DNA from: XN24 sp047921455
GTDB lineage: Bacteria; Pseudomonadota; Gammaproteobacteria; Steroidobacterales; XN24
Direction of reading: 5' to 3'
Assembly (NCBI GenBank): GCA_047921455.1
Contig: JBLRWC010000004.1
Coordinates: 38,764 to 102,763 of the forward strand
Length of the DNA: 64,000 nucleotides
Part shown: positions 26,183-35,219 of the stretch, piece after piece
How the letters are laid out: the number at the start of each line of letters is the position of its first letter
Numbering within the stretch: the stretch's first letter is position 1
The notes under the pieces: generated by a model
What the model saw: the letters and a program-made list of their open reading frames with translations, nothing else
Told to the model about the DNA's origin: nothing
Database searches by the model: none
Position numbers and translations under genes: made by a program

Positions 26183-27649
26183 ATGAAATACAGTGATCTC
26201 AGGGACTTTATTCGGTTGCTCGAGGGGCAGGGCGAACTCCGGCGCATCACCGCGCCGGTCAGCCCGGTGCTGGAAATGACCGAGATTTGCGACCGCGTGC
26301 TGAAAGCCGGCGGTCCTGCGTTGTTGTTCGAAAATCCCGTCGGCCACGACATGCCGGTGCTCGGCAACCTGTTCGGCACGCCGCGACGGGTTGCGCTGGG
26401 CATGGGGCAGGACTCCGTCGAGGCGCTGCGCGAAGTCGGCAAATTGCTGGCCTTCCTCAAGGAGCCTGATCCGCCGAAGGGCATGCGCGACGCCTGGGAG
26501 AAGCTGCCGATCTTCCGCCAGGTGCTGAACATGGCGCCAAAAGTGGTGCGATCCGCGCCCTGCCAGCAGAATTTTGTCGAGGGCCCGGACGTGGACCTCG
26601 AGAAGCTGCCGATCCAGACGTGCTGGCCGGGCGACGCCGGTCCGCTGCTGACATGGGGACTGGTGATTACCCGCGGGCCGGAGCGCGCGCGCCAGAATCT
26701 CGGCATTTATCGCCAGCAACTGATCGGCAGGAACCGCCTCATCATGCGCTGGCTGTCCCACCGCGGCGGGGCGCTCGACTTCCGCGACTGGCAGCTGAAA
26801 CATCCCGGTGAACCGTTTCCGCTCGCGGTCGCGCTGGGCGCCGATCCGGCCACGATTCTCGGCGCGGTCACGCCGGTGCCGGATACCTTGTCGGAATACG
26901 CCTTCGCCGGCTTGCTGCGCGGCGGCCGTACCGAGGTCGTGAAGTGTGCGCACTCGGACCTCGAAGTGCCGGCCAGCGCGGAGATCGTGCTGGAGGGCCA
27001 CCTGGCCCCCGGCGATACGGCGCCCGAGGGCCCGTTTGGCGATCACACCGGCTATTACAACGAGGTCGAGGAATTTCCGGTGTTCACGGTGGAGCGCATC
27101 AGCTGGCGCAACGATCCCATCTACCACAGCACGTACACGGGACGGCCACCGGACGAGCCCGCCGTGCTCGGGGTGGCGCTCAACGAAGTGTTCGTGCCGA
27201 TCCTGCAGAAACAGTTCCCGGAAATCATCGATTTCTACCTGCCGCCGGAGGGCTGTTCCTACCGCATGGCCGTGGTCAGCATGCGCAAGCAGTATCCCGG
27301 CCACGCCAAGCGCGTCATGCTGGGCGCCTGGTCATTTTTGCGACAGTTCATGTACACCAAGTTCGTGATCGTCACGGACGACGACGTGGACGTGCGCAAC
27401 TGGCAGGATGTCATCTGGGCGATGACGACGCGGATGGATCCGGATCGCGATACGGTCATCATTCGCAACACGCCGATCGATTACCTGGATTTCGCCTCGC
27501 CTGTCTCCGGCCTGGGTTCCAAGATCGGCTTCGACGCCACCAACAAGTGGAAAGGCGAGACGGACCGGGAATGGGGACGGCCGATCAGCATGGATCCGGA
27601 AGTGAAAGCGCGCATCGACGCGCTCTGGCCGGAACTGGGCCTGGACTAG
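26183..27649 (+). CDS. ubiD: 4-hydroxy-3-polyprenylbenzoate decarboxylase UbiD
   Basis: UbiD decarboxylates the polyprenylated ring intermediate of ubiquinone using prenylated FMN. The 488-residue protein has KYSDLRDFIRLLEGQGELRRI, RQNLGIYRQQLIG, the prFMN and metal region with PFGDHTGYYN and PEFPVFTV-like EEFPVFTVERI, and IIDFYLPPEGCSYRMAVVS. It begins 47 bp from the divergent dapF start. UbiX, which makes the cofactor, is not in the window. Confidence 0.96.
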   Translation: MKYSDLRDFIRLLEGQGELRRITAPVSPVLEMTEICDRVLKAGGPALLFENPVGHDMPVLGNLFGTPRRVALGMGQDSVEALREVGKLLAFLKEPDPPKGMRDAWEKLPIFRQVLNMAPKVVRSAPCQQNFVEGPDVDLEKLPIQTCWPGDAGPLLTWGLVITRGPERARQNLGIYRQQLIGRNRLIMRWLSHRGGALDFRDWQLKHPGEPFPLAVALGADPATILGAVTPVPDTLSEYAFAGLLRGGRTEVVKCAHSDLEVPASAEIVLEGHLAPGDTAPEGPFGDHTGYYNEVEEFPVFTVERISWRNDPIYHSTYTGRPPDEPAVLGVALNEVFVPILQKQFPEIIDFYLPPEGCSYRMAVVSMRKQYPGHAKRVMLGAWSFLRQFMYTKFVIVTDDDVDVRNWQDVIWAMTTRMDPDRDTVIIRNTPIDYLDFASPVSGLGSKIGFDATNKWKGETDREWGRPISMDPEVKARIDALWPELGLD

Positions 27650-27740
27650 ACGCGAGACGGGCCGGCCAGCGGCCTGGACGGGAATAATAATCACGCTGGC
27701 AGGTGAGCGCCTGCCGGATCGCAGCGAGGGGAGTTTGAAA

Positions 27741-28379
27741 ATGCGGCATATCCTGGTTCTGAACCCGAAGGGCGGGTGCGGCAAGAGTACGATTGCGACC
27801 AATCTTGCGAGCTGGTACGCGACCCGGGGTCGGAAAGTGGCGTTGGCGGATTTCGATCCGCAGCGTTCCAGCATGGACTGGGTCGAGTTGCGGCCCGCGG
27901 ATGCGCCCGAGATCACCGGTGTGCCTGCCTACGAGGAGGGTTTGCGCGCCGTGCCGCGTAATGCCGACGTCGTCATTATCGACGCGCCCGCGCGCTCGCA
28001 TGGCCGCGAGATCACTGAACTGGTGCGCCGCGCCGAGACCGTGCTGGTGCCGGTGTTGCCGTCCGCCATCGATATGCGGGCGGCGGCGAGTTTCATCGCC
28101 GAGCTGCTCGAGGTCGGCCGGGTCGCGCGCCAGCAGGCGAAAATCGCCGTGGTCGCCAACCGCATCAAGGAAAACACGTTGAGTTTCGATGAACTCGACG
28201 GGTACCTGCGCAAGTCCGGGGTGCCCTATGTCGCCACGCTGCGGGATGCCCAGAATTACGTGCGCGCCTATGGTCGTGGCCTGGGTGTATTCGAGCTGCC
28301 GCAATACCTTGCCTGGCAGGACTGGGAGCACTGGTTGCCGTTGACCGACTGGCTCGAGAGCGCCGCCAGCCGTCCCTAG
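27741..28379 (+). CDS. ParA/Soj-like (MinD superfamily) ATPase, no ParB partner
   Basis: The 212-residue protein has the deviant Walker A NPKGGCGKST (about 8-17), LADFDPQRSSMDWVE, a Walker B-like ADVVIIDAPAR and VVANRIKENT. GAGGGGAG precedes the ATG. No parB or partition site is adjacent, so chromosome partitioning is unlikely; such solo ATPases position other cargo or remain unassigned. It is convergent with the GntR regulator, six bases apart. Confidence 0.85.
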   Translation: MRHILVLNPKGGCGKSTIATNLASWYATRGRKVALADFDPQRSSMDWVELRPADAPEITGVPAYEEGLRAVPRNADVVIIDAPARSHGREITELVRRAETVLVPVLPSAIDMRAAASFIAELLEVGRVARQQAKIAVVANRIKENTLSFDELDGYLRKSGVPYVATLRDAQNYVRAYGRGLGVFELPQYLAWQDWEHWLPLTDWLESAASRP

Positions 28380-28385
28380 GAGCGC

Positions 28386-29021
28386 TTAGCCGAGCCAGGC
28401 GCTGACAACGCGAATCGCGCGCACCCAGTGGCGCAATACGGCCTCGGCAGCCTCGTCCAGTTGGCCGGCACCGAGCAGCCGCGCGATGTCGGCGTGCTCC
28501 GCGCGCGAGGTCTCGATCTCGGCGGCGCTGCGGTCCCAGCTGCCGGCGTAAGGCCGTAACCGGCTGCGCGTCCGTTCCAGCAGCACCGCCAGCTCGCGGT
28601 TCGGATTGCGACTGACCAGCATCTCGTGCCAGCGCCGGTCCAGGTCCGCCCGCTGCCGCGGGCTCAGGTGCGGCAGCGCCAGGCGATCATTGAGGCTGTC
28701 CAGGCCGGCCGCCAGGCCGCGCGCCTGCGGGCCGCTGAGGCGCAGCGCGAGCCCCTCGAGGCTGCCCACGACCGGGCAGAGGTCGCGTACCCGCTCCAGC
28801 GACAATTGCGGCACGCGGAAGCCGCGGCGCGGCACCGCCTCGACCAGGCCGTCACCGGCCAGGCTGGTCAGCGCTTCCCTGAGCGGGGTCCGGCTGACAC
28901 CGAGCGCCTTGCTGATGCGCTCTTCCTCGAGGCGCTGCCCCGGCGGGAGCCGCCCGTCGGCAAGCCACTCCACCAACTCGTTCCGTACCTGGTCGCGCAG
29001 GTTGACACGCTGGATCGCCAT
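28386..29021 (-). CDS. GntR-family regulator, FCD (FadR) subfamily
   Basis: This 211-residue protein has an N-terminal winged helix (RDQVRNELVEWLADGRLPPGQ, SKALGVSRTPLREALTSLAGDGLVEAVPRRGFRV). A helical FCD effector domain follows, with the expected RRWHEMLVSRNPN and EHADIARLLGAGQLDEA His/Asp metal-site residues. A TGTATACA palindrome upstream is a plausible autoregulatory site. No obvious catabolic target lies beside it. Confidence 0.9.
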   Translation of the reverse strand: MAIQRVNLRDQVRNELVEWLADGRLPPGQRLEEERISKALGVSRTPLREALTSLAGDGLVEAVPRRGFRVPQLSLERVRDLCPVVGSLEGLALRLSGPQARGLAAGLDSLNDRLALPHLSPRQRADLDRRWHEMLVSRNPNRELAVLLERTRSRLRPYAGSWDRSAAEIETSRAEHADIARLLGAGQLDEAAEAVLRHWVRAIRVVSAWLG

Positions 29022-29052
29022 GGTTTCGTCGTCGCTGCAATGGATGTTTGCA

Positions 29053-29066
29053 TATTGTATACAGAT
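29053..29066. promoter_or_regulatory. Candidate FCD-GntR operator
   Basis: The centre is the perfect palindrome TGTATACA (29056-29063), within ATTGTATACAGA. Many FCD-type regulators bind TTGTATACAA-like sites. It overlaps AT-rich sequence that can serve as the -10 region of the GntR gene, about 35 bp before its start. Confidence 0.5.
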
Positions 29067-29099
29067 TGCGCGAAGCGAGCCTGTGGCGTGCTGCGGGCC

Positions 29100-30005
29100 T
29101 TATGCCGACTCGGCAAGACTGGCGGCGACGCCGTCCTCGAGCTTCGTATAACGCGGCTGGTAGCCAAGCGTTTCGCGCATCTGGCGAGTGTCCACGCGCC
29201 GGCTTTCGACCATGAAGCTGCGCATCGCCGGCGTGACCTGGGCCAGCAACTCGGCCAGGGGCAGTTCCGGCGGCGGTGGGAGTCCGGCCGCCCGCGCTAC
29301 GGCGCGGAAGTACTCGGTCGTGCTGGCGTGATTGCCGTCGCCGACGTTGAAGACCATCACCGGTCCGGTGTAATCGGCGGCCGCGAGGCTGACGGCCGCG
29401 AGGTCGTCGACGTGGATCCGGTTGCCCGGGCCGGCGTCCGCTGTGCGCACCACCGGCGCGCCCTGGCGGATGCGCTCGAGCGGCAGGCGCCCGGGTCCAT
29501 AGATGCCCGGTACGCGCAGGATGCGGACCGGCACGCCGGTCTGCTGGTGCCAGTCGAGTAGTGCCGTTTCGGCGTCCCGGCGGCGGTGTCCCCGCTGCGA
29601 GGCCGGCGCCGGCGGGGTCGATTCATCGACCCGGGCGCCACCGGTGTCACCATAGACCGCGGTGGTGCTGAGGTAGACTAGCGCGCTGGGTGGTTCGGCC
29701 AGGCGCTCCAGGAAGCTGCGCAACCGTGTATCGACATCGCCGGCGCCAGGCGGCGGTGCCATGTAGATGACCGCGCGCTGCCTGGTCCAGGCGGACGGCA
29801 GGCGTCCACCTGGGGCGTCGAGATCGAGAATCTCGGCGGCAGCGCCGGTTGCGAGCAGCTGGCGCAGGGATTCCTCCGAGCGGACGAGTCCGAGGACGTC
29901 GCGTTGCATGTCGCGGCACAATTGAAGCAGGCGGCGGCCGGTGTAGCCGCAGCCCACCACGGTCACGCCGGCGGTTCCGGCGGCAGGGCGTTTTGCATGG
30001 TTCAT
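29100..30005 (-). CDS. NAD(P)-dependent SDR protein, YeeZ-like
   Basis: The 301-residue Rossmann protein has VTVVGCGYTGRRLLQLC near the N-terminus, YLSTTAVYGDTGG, ILRVPGIYGPGRLPLERI and RIHVDDLAAVSL, as in atypical extended SDR proteins of the YeeZ type. The usual YxxxK is replaced (HRRRDAE region), so catalysis is uncertain. The start at 30005 lies inside the first codons of the divergent ferredoxin-reductase gene; a GTG at 29966 would avoid this overlap. Confidence 0.82.
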   Translation of the reverse strand: MNHAKRPAAGTAGVTVVGCGYTGRRLLQLCRDMQRDVLGLVRSEESLRQLLATGAAAEILDLDAPGGRLPSAWTRQRAVIYMAPPPGAGDVDTRLRSFLERLAEPPSALVYLSTTAVYGDTGGARVDESTPPAPASQRGHRRRDAETALLDWHQQTGVPVRILRVPGIYGPGRLPLERIRQGAPVVRTADAGPGNRIHVDDLAAVSLAAADYTGPVMVFNVGDGNHASTTEYFRAVARAAGLPPPPELPLAELLAQVTPAMRSFMVESRRVDTRQMRETLGYQPRYTKLEDGVAASLAESA

Positions 30006-31010
30006 ACCATCAGATTACATCCAGGCGACGAGCGCTTCGAGGTCCTGGACGAGGAATCCGTGCTGGCCGGAGGCTTGCGCGCCGGATTGCACCTGCCGCA
30101 TAGCTGCCGCGGCGGCAGTTGCGGCGCCTGTGAGGCCAGGGTGTTGTCCGGCCAACTGTACTATCCCAATGGTCCGCCGCCCGGCCTGACCGACACGGAA
30201 ATGAGCGCCGGCCGGGCCTTGCTGTGCCAGGCGCGAGCGCGCAGCGACCTGGTGCTGGAGGCGCGGGCGTTGGCCGTGCCCGAAGAGGTTCGCATCCGGC
30301 GGCTGCCCTGCCGCATTGAATCGCGCGAACTGCTCTGTCATGACGTCATGCGGCTGGTGGTCAAGCTGCCCTCGCTGGAGCCCTTCGTTTTTCTTGCCGG
30401 CCAGTACGTGGACTTCTTGCTCGAGAATGGCCGTCGGCGCAGCTATTCGATCGCCAATCCGCCGCACGAACCGGAACGGCTCGAGCTGCACGTGCGACGC
30501 GTCGTCGGCGGCGATTTCACCAGCCAGGTGTTCGAGCAACTCGGCGAACGCACCTTGTTGCGGCTCGAGGGGCCGCTGGGCGGCTTCTGGCTGCGCGAGG
30601 AATCCGAGCGCCCGATCGTCATGGTGGCAGGCGGCACCGGCTACGCGCCGATCAAGTCCATGCTGCGCTACCTGATGCACACCGGGACGCAGCGCCCGGT
30701 CGATTTCTACTGGGGGGTCCGGCGGCCGCGAGATCTCTACGAGGGCGAGCAGGTGGCACGCTGGGCCGAACAACACGAGTGGTTGCGCTTCCTGCCGGTG
30801 ATGTCGGAACCGTTGCCGGAAGATGGTTGGCACGGGCGGCGCGGCTGGGTGCATGAAGCCGTGCTCGAAGATCATCCATCGCTGGCGCAGGTCGACGTCT
30901 ACGCTGCGGGCCCGCCGCCCATGATCGCGGTGATCCAGGAGTTGTTTCCCGCGCATGGCCTGGCGCCGGGCCGGCTGTTTTTCGATTCCTTCGAGTTCGC
31001 CGGGCGGTAG
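29997..31010 (+). CDS. 2Fe-2S ferredoxin / FAD-NAD(P)H reductase (CDP-6-deoxy-3,4-glucoseen reductase-like)
   Basis: The 337-residue protein has an N-terminal plant-type ferredoxin domain with Cys37, Cys42, Cys45 and Cys77 as cluster ligands (SCRGGSCGACE and LLCQA). A flavin domain with RRSYSIANPP and a nucleotide domain with GGTGYAPIKSMLR and YAAGPPPM follow. It belongs to the AscD-type reductases, often found near ubiD in gammaproteobacteria, and would pass electrons from NAD(P)H to an unknown oxygenase or partner. Its start codon overlaps the divergent SDR start. Confidence 0.9.
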   Translation: MVHTIRLHPGDERFEVLDEESVLAGGLRAGLHLPHSCRGGSCGACEARVLSGQLYYPNGPPPGLTDTEMSAGRALLCQARARSDLVLEARALAVPEEVRIRRLPCRIESRELLCHDVMRLVVKLPSLEPFVFLAGQYVDFLLENGRRRSYSIANPPHEPERLELHVRRVVGGDFTSQVFEQLGERTLLRLEGPLGGFWLREESERPIVMVAGGTGYAPIKSMLRYLMHTGTQRPVDFYWGVRRPRDLYEGEQVARWAEQHEWLRFLPVMSEPLPEDGWHGRRGWVHEAVLEDHPSLAQVDVYAAGPPPMIAVIQELFPAHGLAPGRLFFDSFEFAGR

Positions 31011-31038
31011 CTCGTCGCGCTGGCCGGCGGACGCCGCG

Positions 31039-32265
31039 CTACTGACTGCCGCGTATCGTCGCAGACCCGTCCGGTTTCACTGCCACCGGTTTCGGCAGGG
31101 CCGGTGCCGTGCCGGAGGCCGCCGCGAGTCCCTGGCGGAAGGCCTCGGAGGCGGCGCCTGACTCGCCGAGCTGCACCAGCAGTTCGCCGAAAAGCTGCCA
31201 GGTCTCCGGGTGCGGCCGAATCGCCAGGCTGGTTTCCAGGTAGCTGCGCGCCTTGCCCCAAAGCTGGTTCTTCAGGCACAGGCGGCCGCAGGTAAGCAAC
31301 AACACCGGATCCTCCGGCCGATCGTTGAGCCACTTTTCGGCGTTTGCCAGCTGCGCGCTGGGCTTGCTGGTGTCGAGGCGCCCGTAGGCGGACACCAGCG
31401 CGGGCGTCCAGGTCGATTTCAGGGCACGTCGCAGCACCGCCTCGGCCTGGTCGGCAGCGCCGAGGCGCAAGGCGCTGTCGGCATAGCTCGCGAGGATCTC
31501 GGGATGGCGCCGCAGCTCCCGGTTGAGCGATTGCCAGTGCGCGTCGAGCGCGGCGGCATCGCCGGCGGCCGCGAGCTGTGCCTGGGCAATACGCGCTTCC
31601 AGCGCCAGCAAGGCTGCACCGTCCAGCGCCTTGCGCGACCGCAGCTGCGGCATCAATGCTTCCAGGGCCGGCCAGTCGGCGAGTTGCTCGAGCACCCGCA
31701 CCTGCAAGGCCAGGCCACGAGGATGACCCGGCGCGACCGAGTCGAGTTGTCGCAACGTGGCCAGAGCTTCTTCCAGCTGGTCGTACTCCGACTGGAGTTC
31801 GGCCTGGGTCAGCAAGACCGCAGTCGCGGATTCTGGATCGGCCTCGTAGGCAAGCCGCAGCCATTCGTCGCGCCGTTCGATTGCGTGTTGTTGCTGGGCG
31901 GCGCGGGCTGCCGAGAGGTAGCCGGCCAATGACGCCGGACCACGTGCCGCCCGTCCGAGCAAGCGCTCGCCGCGGCCCCATTTGCCTTCGGCCAGGGCCG
32001 CGAAGGCGCCGTCCAGGTGACGCTGGGCCCGCCGCATACGGAAATCGCCGACAGCCCGGCCGAGGCGCCGCGGCGCCCGGATCGTCCAGGAAAGCAGGCG
32101 TACCAGCAGGTAAAGCGCCAGCAGGGCAATCACCAGGCCCGGGACCGACGTCTCGAAGGTCCAGTTGTGAATATCGACCAGGACGTACCCCTGGTCACTG
32201 AGCAGCCAATGCGCCCCAGCGGCGCCAAGCGCCAGCGCGATCAGCAGCAGCGCTCCGACCCGCAT
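31039..32265 (-). CDS. hemY: HemY N-terminal-type tetratricopeptide membrane protein
   Basis: The 408-residue protein has two N-terminal membrane helices (GALLLIALALGAAGAHWLL and GLVIALLALYLLVRLLSW). A long alpha-helical TPR-like domain rich in Ala and Leu follows, as in E. coli HemY. It is not the Gram-positive HemY oxidase. It is the last gene of hemC-hemD-hemX-hemY and directly follows hemX. The exact role in tetrapyrrole metabolism is not settled. Confidence 0.9.
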   Translation of the reverse strand: MRVGALLLIALALGAAGAHWLLSDQGYVLVDIHNWTFETSVPGLVIALLALYLLVRLLSWTIRAPRRLGRAVGDFRMRRAQRHLDGAFAALAEGKWGRGERLLGRAARGPASLAGYLSAARAAQQQHAIERRDEWLRLAYEADPESATAVLLTQAELQSEYDQLEEALATLRQLDSVAPGHPRGLALQVRVLEQLADWPALEALMPQLRSRKALDGAALLALEARIAQAQLAAAGDAAALDAHWQSLNRELRRHPEILASYADSALRLGAADQAEAVLRRALKSTWTPALVSAYGRLDTSKPSAQLANAEKWLNDRPEDPVLLLTCGRLCLKNQLWGKARSYLETSLAIRPHPETWQLFGELLVQLGESGAASEAFRQGLAAASGTAPALPKPVAVKPDGSATIRGSQ

Positions 32266-33503
32266 CTAGTTGGCCGCCTCGGCCGCGCGCAGCAAGGTAA
32301 CCGACCGCCTGATTTCGGGCCATTCCGGCGCGAGTTCGCGATCCTTGAGGCCGTCGATCCCCTCGATCAATGCCTTGACTGCATCATCGCTGGTCTCGAA
32401 ATAGTCGCGCAACGTGTCCAGTGCGGCCGTGAGACCGGCCGCGTAGTTATCCTGGTCGCGCGACAGGACGGCCAGGCGGGCGCTCTTCAGGTCAAGTTCG
32501 ACATTGCGGTACAGGAAAAAAGTTTCGTCGGGCGCCAGCAGCGGTGCCGCCGGGGCGTCGGTGCGGCGGATGCGGAACAGCCTGGACGCAACGCCGCGCA
32601 GCCGGTCGGCGGTTCGATCCCAGCCGGTGGCGCTCTCGTCCGCCGCCGGACCGTCGCTCGGGTCAGGCGCCAGGCTGCCGCGCAGCGGCAGGCCCTCGAC
32701 ACGCCGCGCGAGGCTGGCGAGGCGCAGCGCCAGGCCGTCGATATCGATGTCGGCGACCGCCTCGACCGCCGCAATTTCATCGTTGATCGCGGCGCGCATT
32801 TCGCCCAGGCCCGGATCGTTCAGCCGGGCTGCTCGCCGGTCGGCCTCCCGCAACGCGGCGAGCGCCACGCGCGGATTGTCCGCCAGCGCCAGTTCACGGC
32901 TCGCCAGCAAGAGCAGGAACTCGATTTCGGCGAGCGAAGGCGAGCGCTCGGGGCCGGCGTCTTCCCGGGCAAGCGTCTCCAGCCGCGCCTGCGCCTGGCG
33001 TAACCCCGAGGCCAGCTCGTCGAGCCGGCCCGAGCGTTCCCGCACATCGTCCCGCAAGACGCCGAGGCGCTCCTCCTGGACGGCGAGCCGTTCCTGGGTG
33101 CCTGCGACCAGGTCGCGAATCGCGGTGATTCGCTCGGCGGAATCCGCGCGCTGCTCAGCGGCGGCATGGCGTTGTTCGCCGACCAGCCACCAGGTGTATG
33201 CGGCGCCACCGGCAGCCGCCAGGGCGACCAGCAGGGCAAACAGCGCGAAACCGACGCCCGTCGAGCGCGCCTTCGGCGCCGGCTGTGCTTTTGGCGCGGN
33301 NNNNNNNNNNNNNNNNNNNNNNNNNNNNNNNNNNNNNNNNNNNNNNNNNNNNNNNNNNNNNNNNNNNNNNNNNNNNNNNNNNNNNNNNNNNNNNNNNNNG
33401 GCCGGGGGTCTTCGCCTGGCTCGGCACCCTCCCGGCGTTCTTTGTCGGCGTCGACGAGTTCCGCGTCGCCGACGGGGGGCTTGTCTGCCCGCGGATCGTT
33501 CAT
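32266..33503 (-). CDS. hemX: HemX-type uroporphyrinogen-III C-methyltransferase-like membrane protein, interrupted by a gap
   Basis: The N-terminal part (MNDPRADKPPVGDAEL...) starts at 33503 and overlaps the hemD stop (ATGA). It enters a 100-N gap (33300-33399) and resumes in another frame because the N length is arbitrary. After the gap come ARSTGVG, a membrane helix (FALFALLVALAAAGGAAYTWW), a coiled coil (ERITAIRDLVAGTQERLAVQEE) and a helical domain to ELAPEWPEIRRSVTLLRAAEAAN. This is the usual HemX layout. The missing part is probably the Pro/Ala-rich linker before the helix. Methyltransferase activity is doubtful despite the family name. Confidence 0.85.
33300..33399. other. Assembly gap (100 N)
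   Basis: Exactly 100 N inside hemX. Unlike the other two gaps, the flanks show no duplicated sequence, so real bases are probably missing. The flanks are GC-rich and low in complexity. Confidence 0.95.
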
Positions 33504-34297
33504 CCCTTTACTCCCGTTGTGTCGGGCGACTTGCCGGCATGCCACCGGCTGATGGCGTCCGCCAGGTTCTGGTCGTCCGGCCCATCCGCCAACAGGCGCG
33601 CAGCGGCATGACCCCACTGCTCAGCAACTTGTATCACACGTTTGCTCACGGTCACCAGGGGCGTGCTGCGGAGCAACGGCTCGCCTTCAGGCCCGAGAAT
33701 CGTGCACAAATTGCGAAAAATGTCGCCGCTGGTTGCAGTATAGATATGAATTTTGCCGGCTGCCCATTGCGCCAGGATTTCCGCGCGGCGCTCGGGCGCC
33801 AGCGGCGCGGGCTTGCGCCGGTAGACGTCCAGGTAACGTACCCGGGCACCCCGTTCCTTGAGTCCCGCGGCGAGCGCCTCGCGGCCACCTTCGCCGCGGA
33901 TGATGAAGACGCGCACGCCGGCGAGGTTGGCGAGTTCCGGCTGCTGTAGCAAGTCTTCGGTGGTGTAACCGGTAGGGCGAATGTCCGGACTGAGGCCGAG
34001 TTCGGTCAGTGCGCTTGCCGTGGACGGGCCGATGGCCGCGACCCGGGGCCGCGGCTGCGGGAGGAAGCGGGCGCCCCACGCAACCGCGTTGCGGCTGGCA
34101 AAGATCGCGAGCCCGCCGGCCGGCACGGTCGCGAGGTCCGCCAGTTCCGAGGTATCGGGTTGCACCGGCTCGATGGCGATCGCGGGCAACAGCACGGCCT
34201 GCCCGCCGCGGGACTCGATCGTCTTGACGAGGTCTTCCCCCAGCCCCTGGGGGCGGGTCACCAGCACGCTCAGGCCGCTGAGGCTGCCTGGGGTCAT
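33500..34297 (-). CDS. hemD: Uroporphyrinogen-III synthase
   Basis: HemD closes hydroxymethylbilane to uroporphyrinogen III with inversion of ring D. The 265-residue protein starts LSGLSVLVTRPQGLGEDL and has IFASRNAVAWGARFL, VAAIGPSTASALTELGL, GVRVFIIRGEGGREAL and a YTATSGDIFRNL segment, typical of this poorly conserved family. The ATG at 34297 is five bases after the hemC stop. The frame is open far upstream inside hemC, but that extension is not real. Confidence 0.92.
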   Translation of the reverse strand: MTPGSLSGLSVLVTRPQGLGEDLVKTIESRGGQAVLLPAIAIEPVQPDTSELADLATVPAGGLAIFASRNAVAWGARFLPQPRPRVAAIGPSTASALTELGLSPDIRPTGYTTEDLLQQPELANLAGVRVFIIRGEGGREALAAGLKERGARVRYLDVYRRKPAPLAPERRAEILAQWAAGKIHIYTATSGDIFRNLCTILGPEGEPLLRSTPLVTVSKRVIQVAEQWGHAAARLLADGPDDQNLADAISRWHAGKSPDTTGVKG

Positions 34298-34301
34298 CGG
34301 C

Positions 34302-35219
34302 TCAACCATCCGCCAGCAGTGCCCGGGCGCCGCGGTCGAACAAATCCCTGGCGAGGGCGGCGCCAAGCGCGGTCGCTTCGCTGGCCGGGCCACGCAGCTC
34401 GCCTTGCAGCACGGCGGCGCCGTCGCGCGTGGCGACCAGGCCGCGCAGGAACAATTCATCCCCTTCAATGACGGCGAATCCGGCCACCGGCGATTCGCAG
34501 CTGGCGCCCAGTCCGCCGGCGAAGGCGCGCTCGGCATCCACGCAGCGACGGGTATCGGGGTCCTCGAGTACCGCGAGCAGCGCGGCGATCTCGGTGTTGC
34601 CTTGCAGGCACTCGATGCCGACAGCGCCCTGGCCGACCGCCGGCAACGACACTTCGTACGGCAGGAAGCCGGCGATGCGTTGCTCGAGCCCGAGGCGCTT
34701 GAGGCCCGCAGCGGCCAGCAGGATGGCCGCGAAATGGCCCTCGTCGAGCTTGCGCAGGCGCGTTTCGACATTGCCGCGCACCGGCTCGACCCGCAGGTCG
34801 GGACGGGCATGCTGGAGTTGCGACTGCCGTCGCAGGCTGGAAGTGCCGACGACCCGGCCGGCCGGGATGTCCTCGATTCTCAGGTACTCCGCGGAAACCA
34901 GCGCATCGCGCGGATCCTCGCGCTCGAGCACGGCGACGATTTCGAAACCAGCCGGCATTTCGGCCGGCACGTCTTTCATCGAGTGCACCGCGATATCGGC
35001 CCGCTGCTCCAGCATCGCGGTCTCGAGTTCCTTGATGAACAGTCCCTTGCCACCGATTTTCGCCAGCGTGGTGTCAAGGATCTGGTCGCCCTTGGTGGTC
35101 ATGGGCACGAGTTCGACTGTCAATCCCGGGTGATGCCGGGCCAGCAGCGTGGCCACGTGCTCGGCCTGCCAGAGCGCGAGCCGACTTTCCCGGGTTGCGA
35201 TCCTGATCGTCTTGTTCAT
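34302..35219 (-). CDS. hemC: Hydroxymethylbilane synthase (porphobilinogen deaminase)
   Basis: HemC polymerises four porphobilinogen units. The 305-residue protein has IATRESRLALWQAEHV, TKGDQILDTTLAKIGGKGLF, HSMKDVPAEMP, GTSSLRRQSQL and, at Cys241 in GASCESPVAG, the residue that carries the dipyrromethane cofactor. It overlaps the upstream dehydrogenase gene by four bases (ATGA). Confidence 0.97.
   Translation of the reverse strand: MNKTIRIATRESRLALWQAEHVATLLARHHPGLTVELVPMTTKGDQILDTTLAKIGGKGLFIKELETAMLEQRADIAVHSMKDVPAEMPAGFEIVAVLEREDPRDALVSAEYLRIEDIPAGRVVGTSSLRRQSQLQHARPDLRVEPVRGNVETRLRKLDEGHFAAILLAAAGLKRLGLEQRIAGFLPYEVSLPAVGQGAVGIECLQGNTEIAALLAVLEDPDTRRCVDAERAFAGGLGASCESPVAGFAVIEGDELFLRGLVATRDGAAVLQGELRGPASEATALGAALARDLFDRGARALLADG

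Noticed and set aside
27698..27720. Hairpin GGCAGG/CCTGCC after ubiD as a terminator
   Set aside because: Short stem with no T run; it lies just before the ParA-like gene ribosome-binding site.
32266..33503. hemX as two separate genes or a broken gene
   Set aside because: The frame change coincides with an N run of arbitrary length; the parts on both sides fit one HemX layout.
33500..34810. Apparent 436-codon protein reaching from hemD into hemC
   Set aside because: The N-terminal 170 codons are an out-of-frame reading of hemC; HemD starts at 34297.
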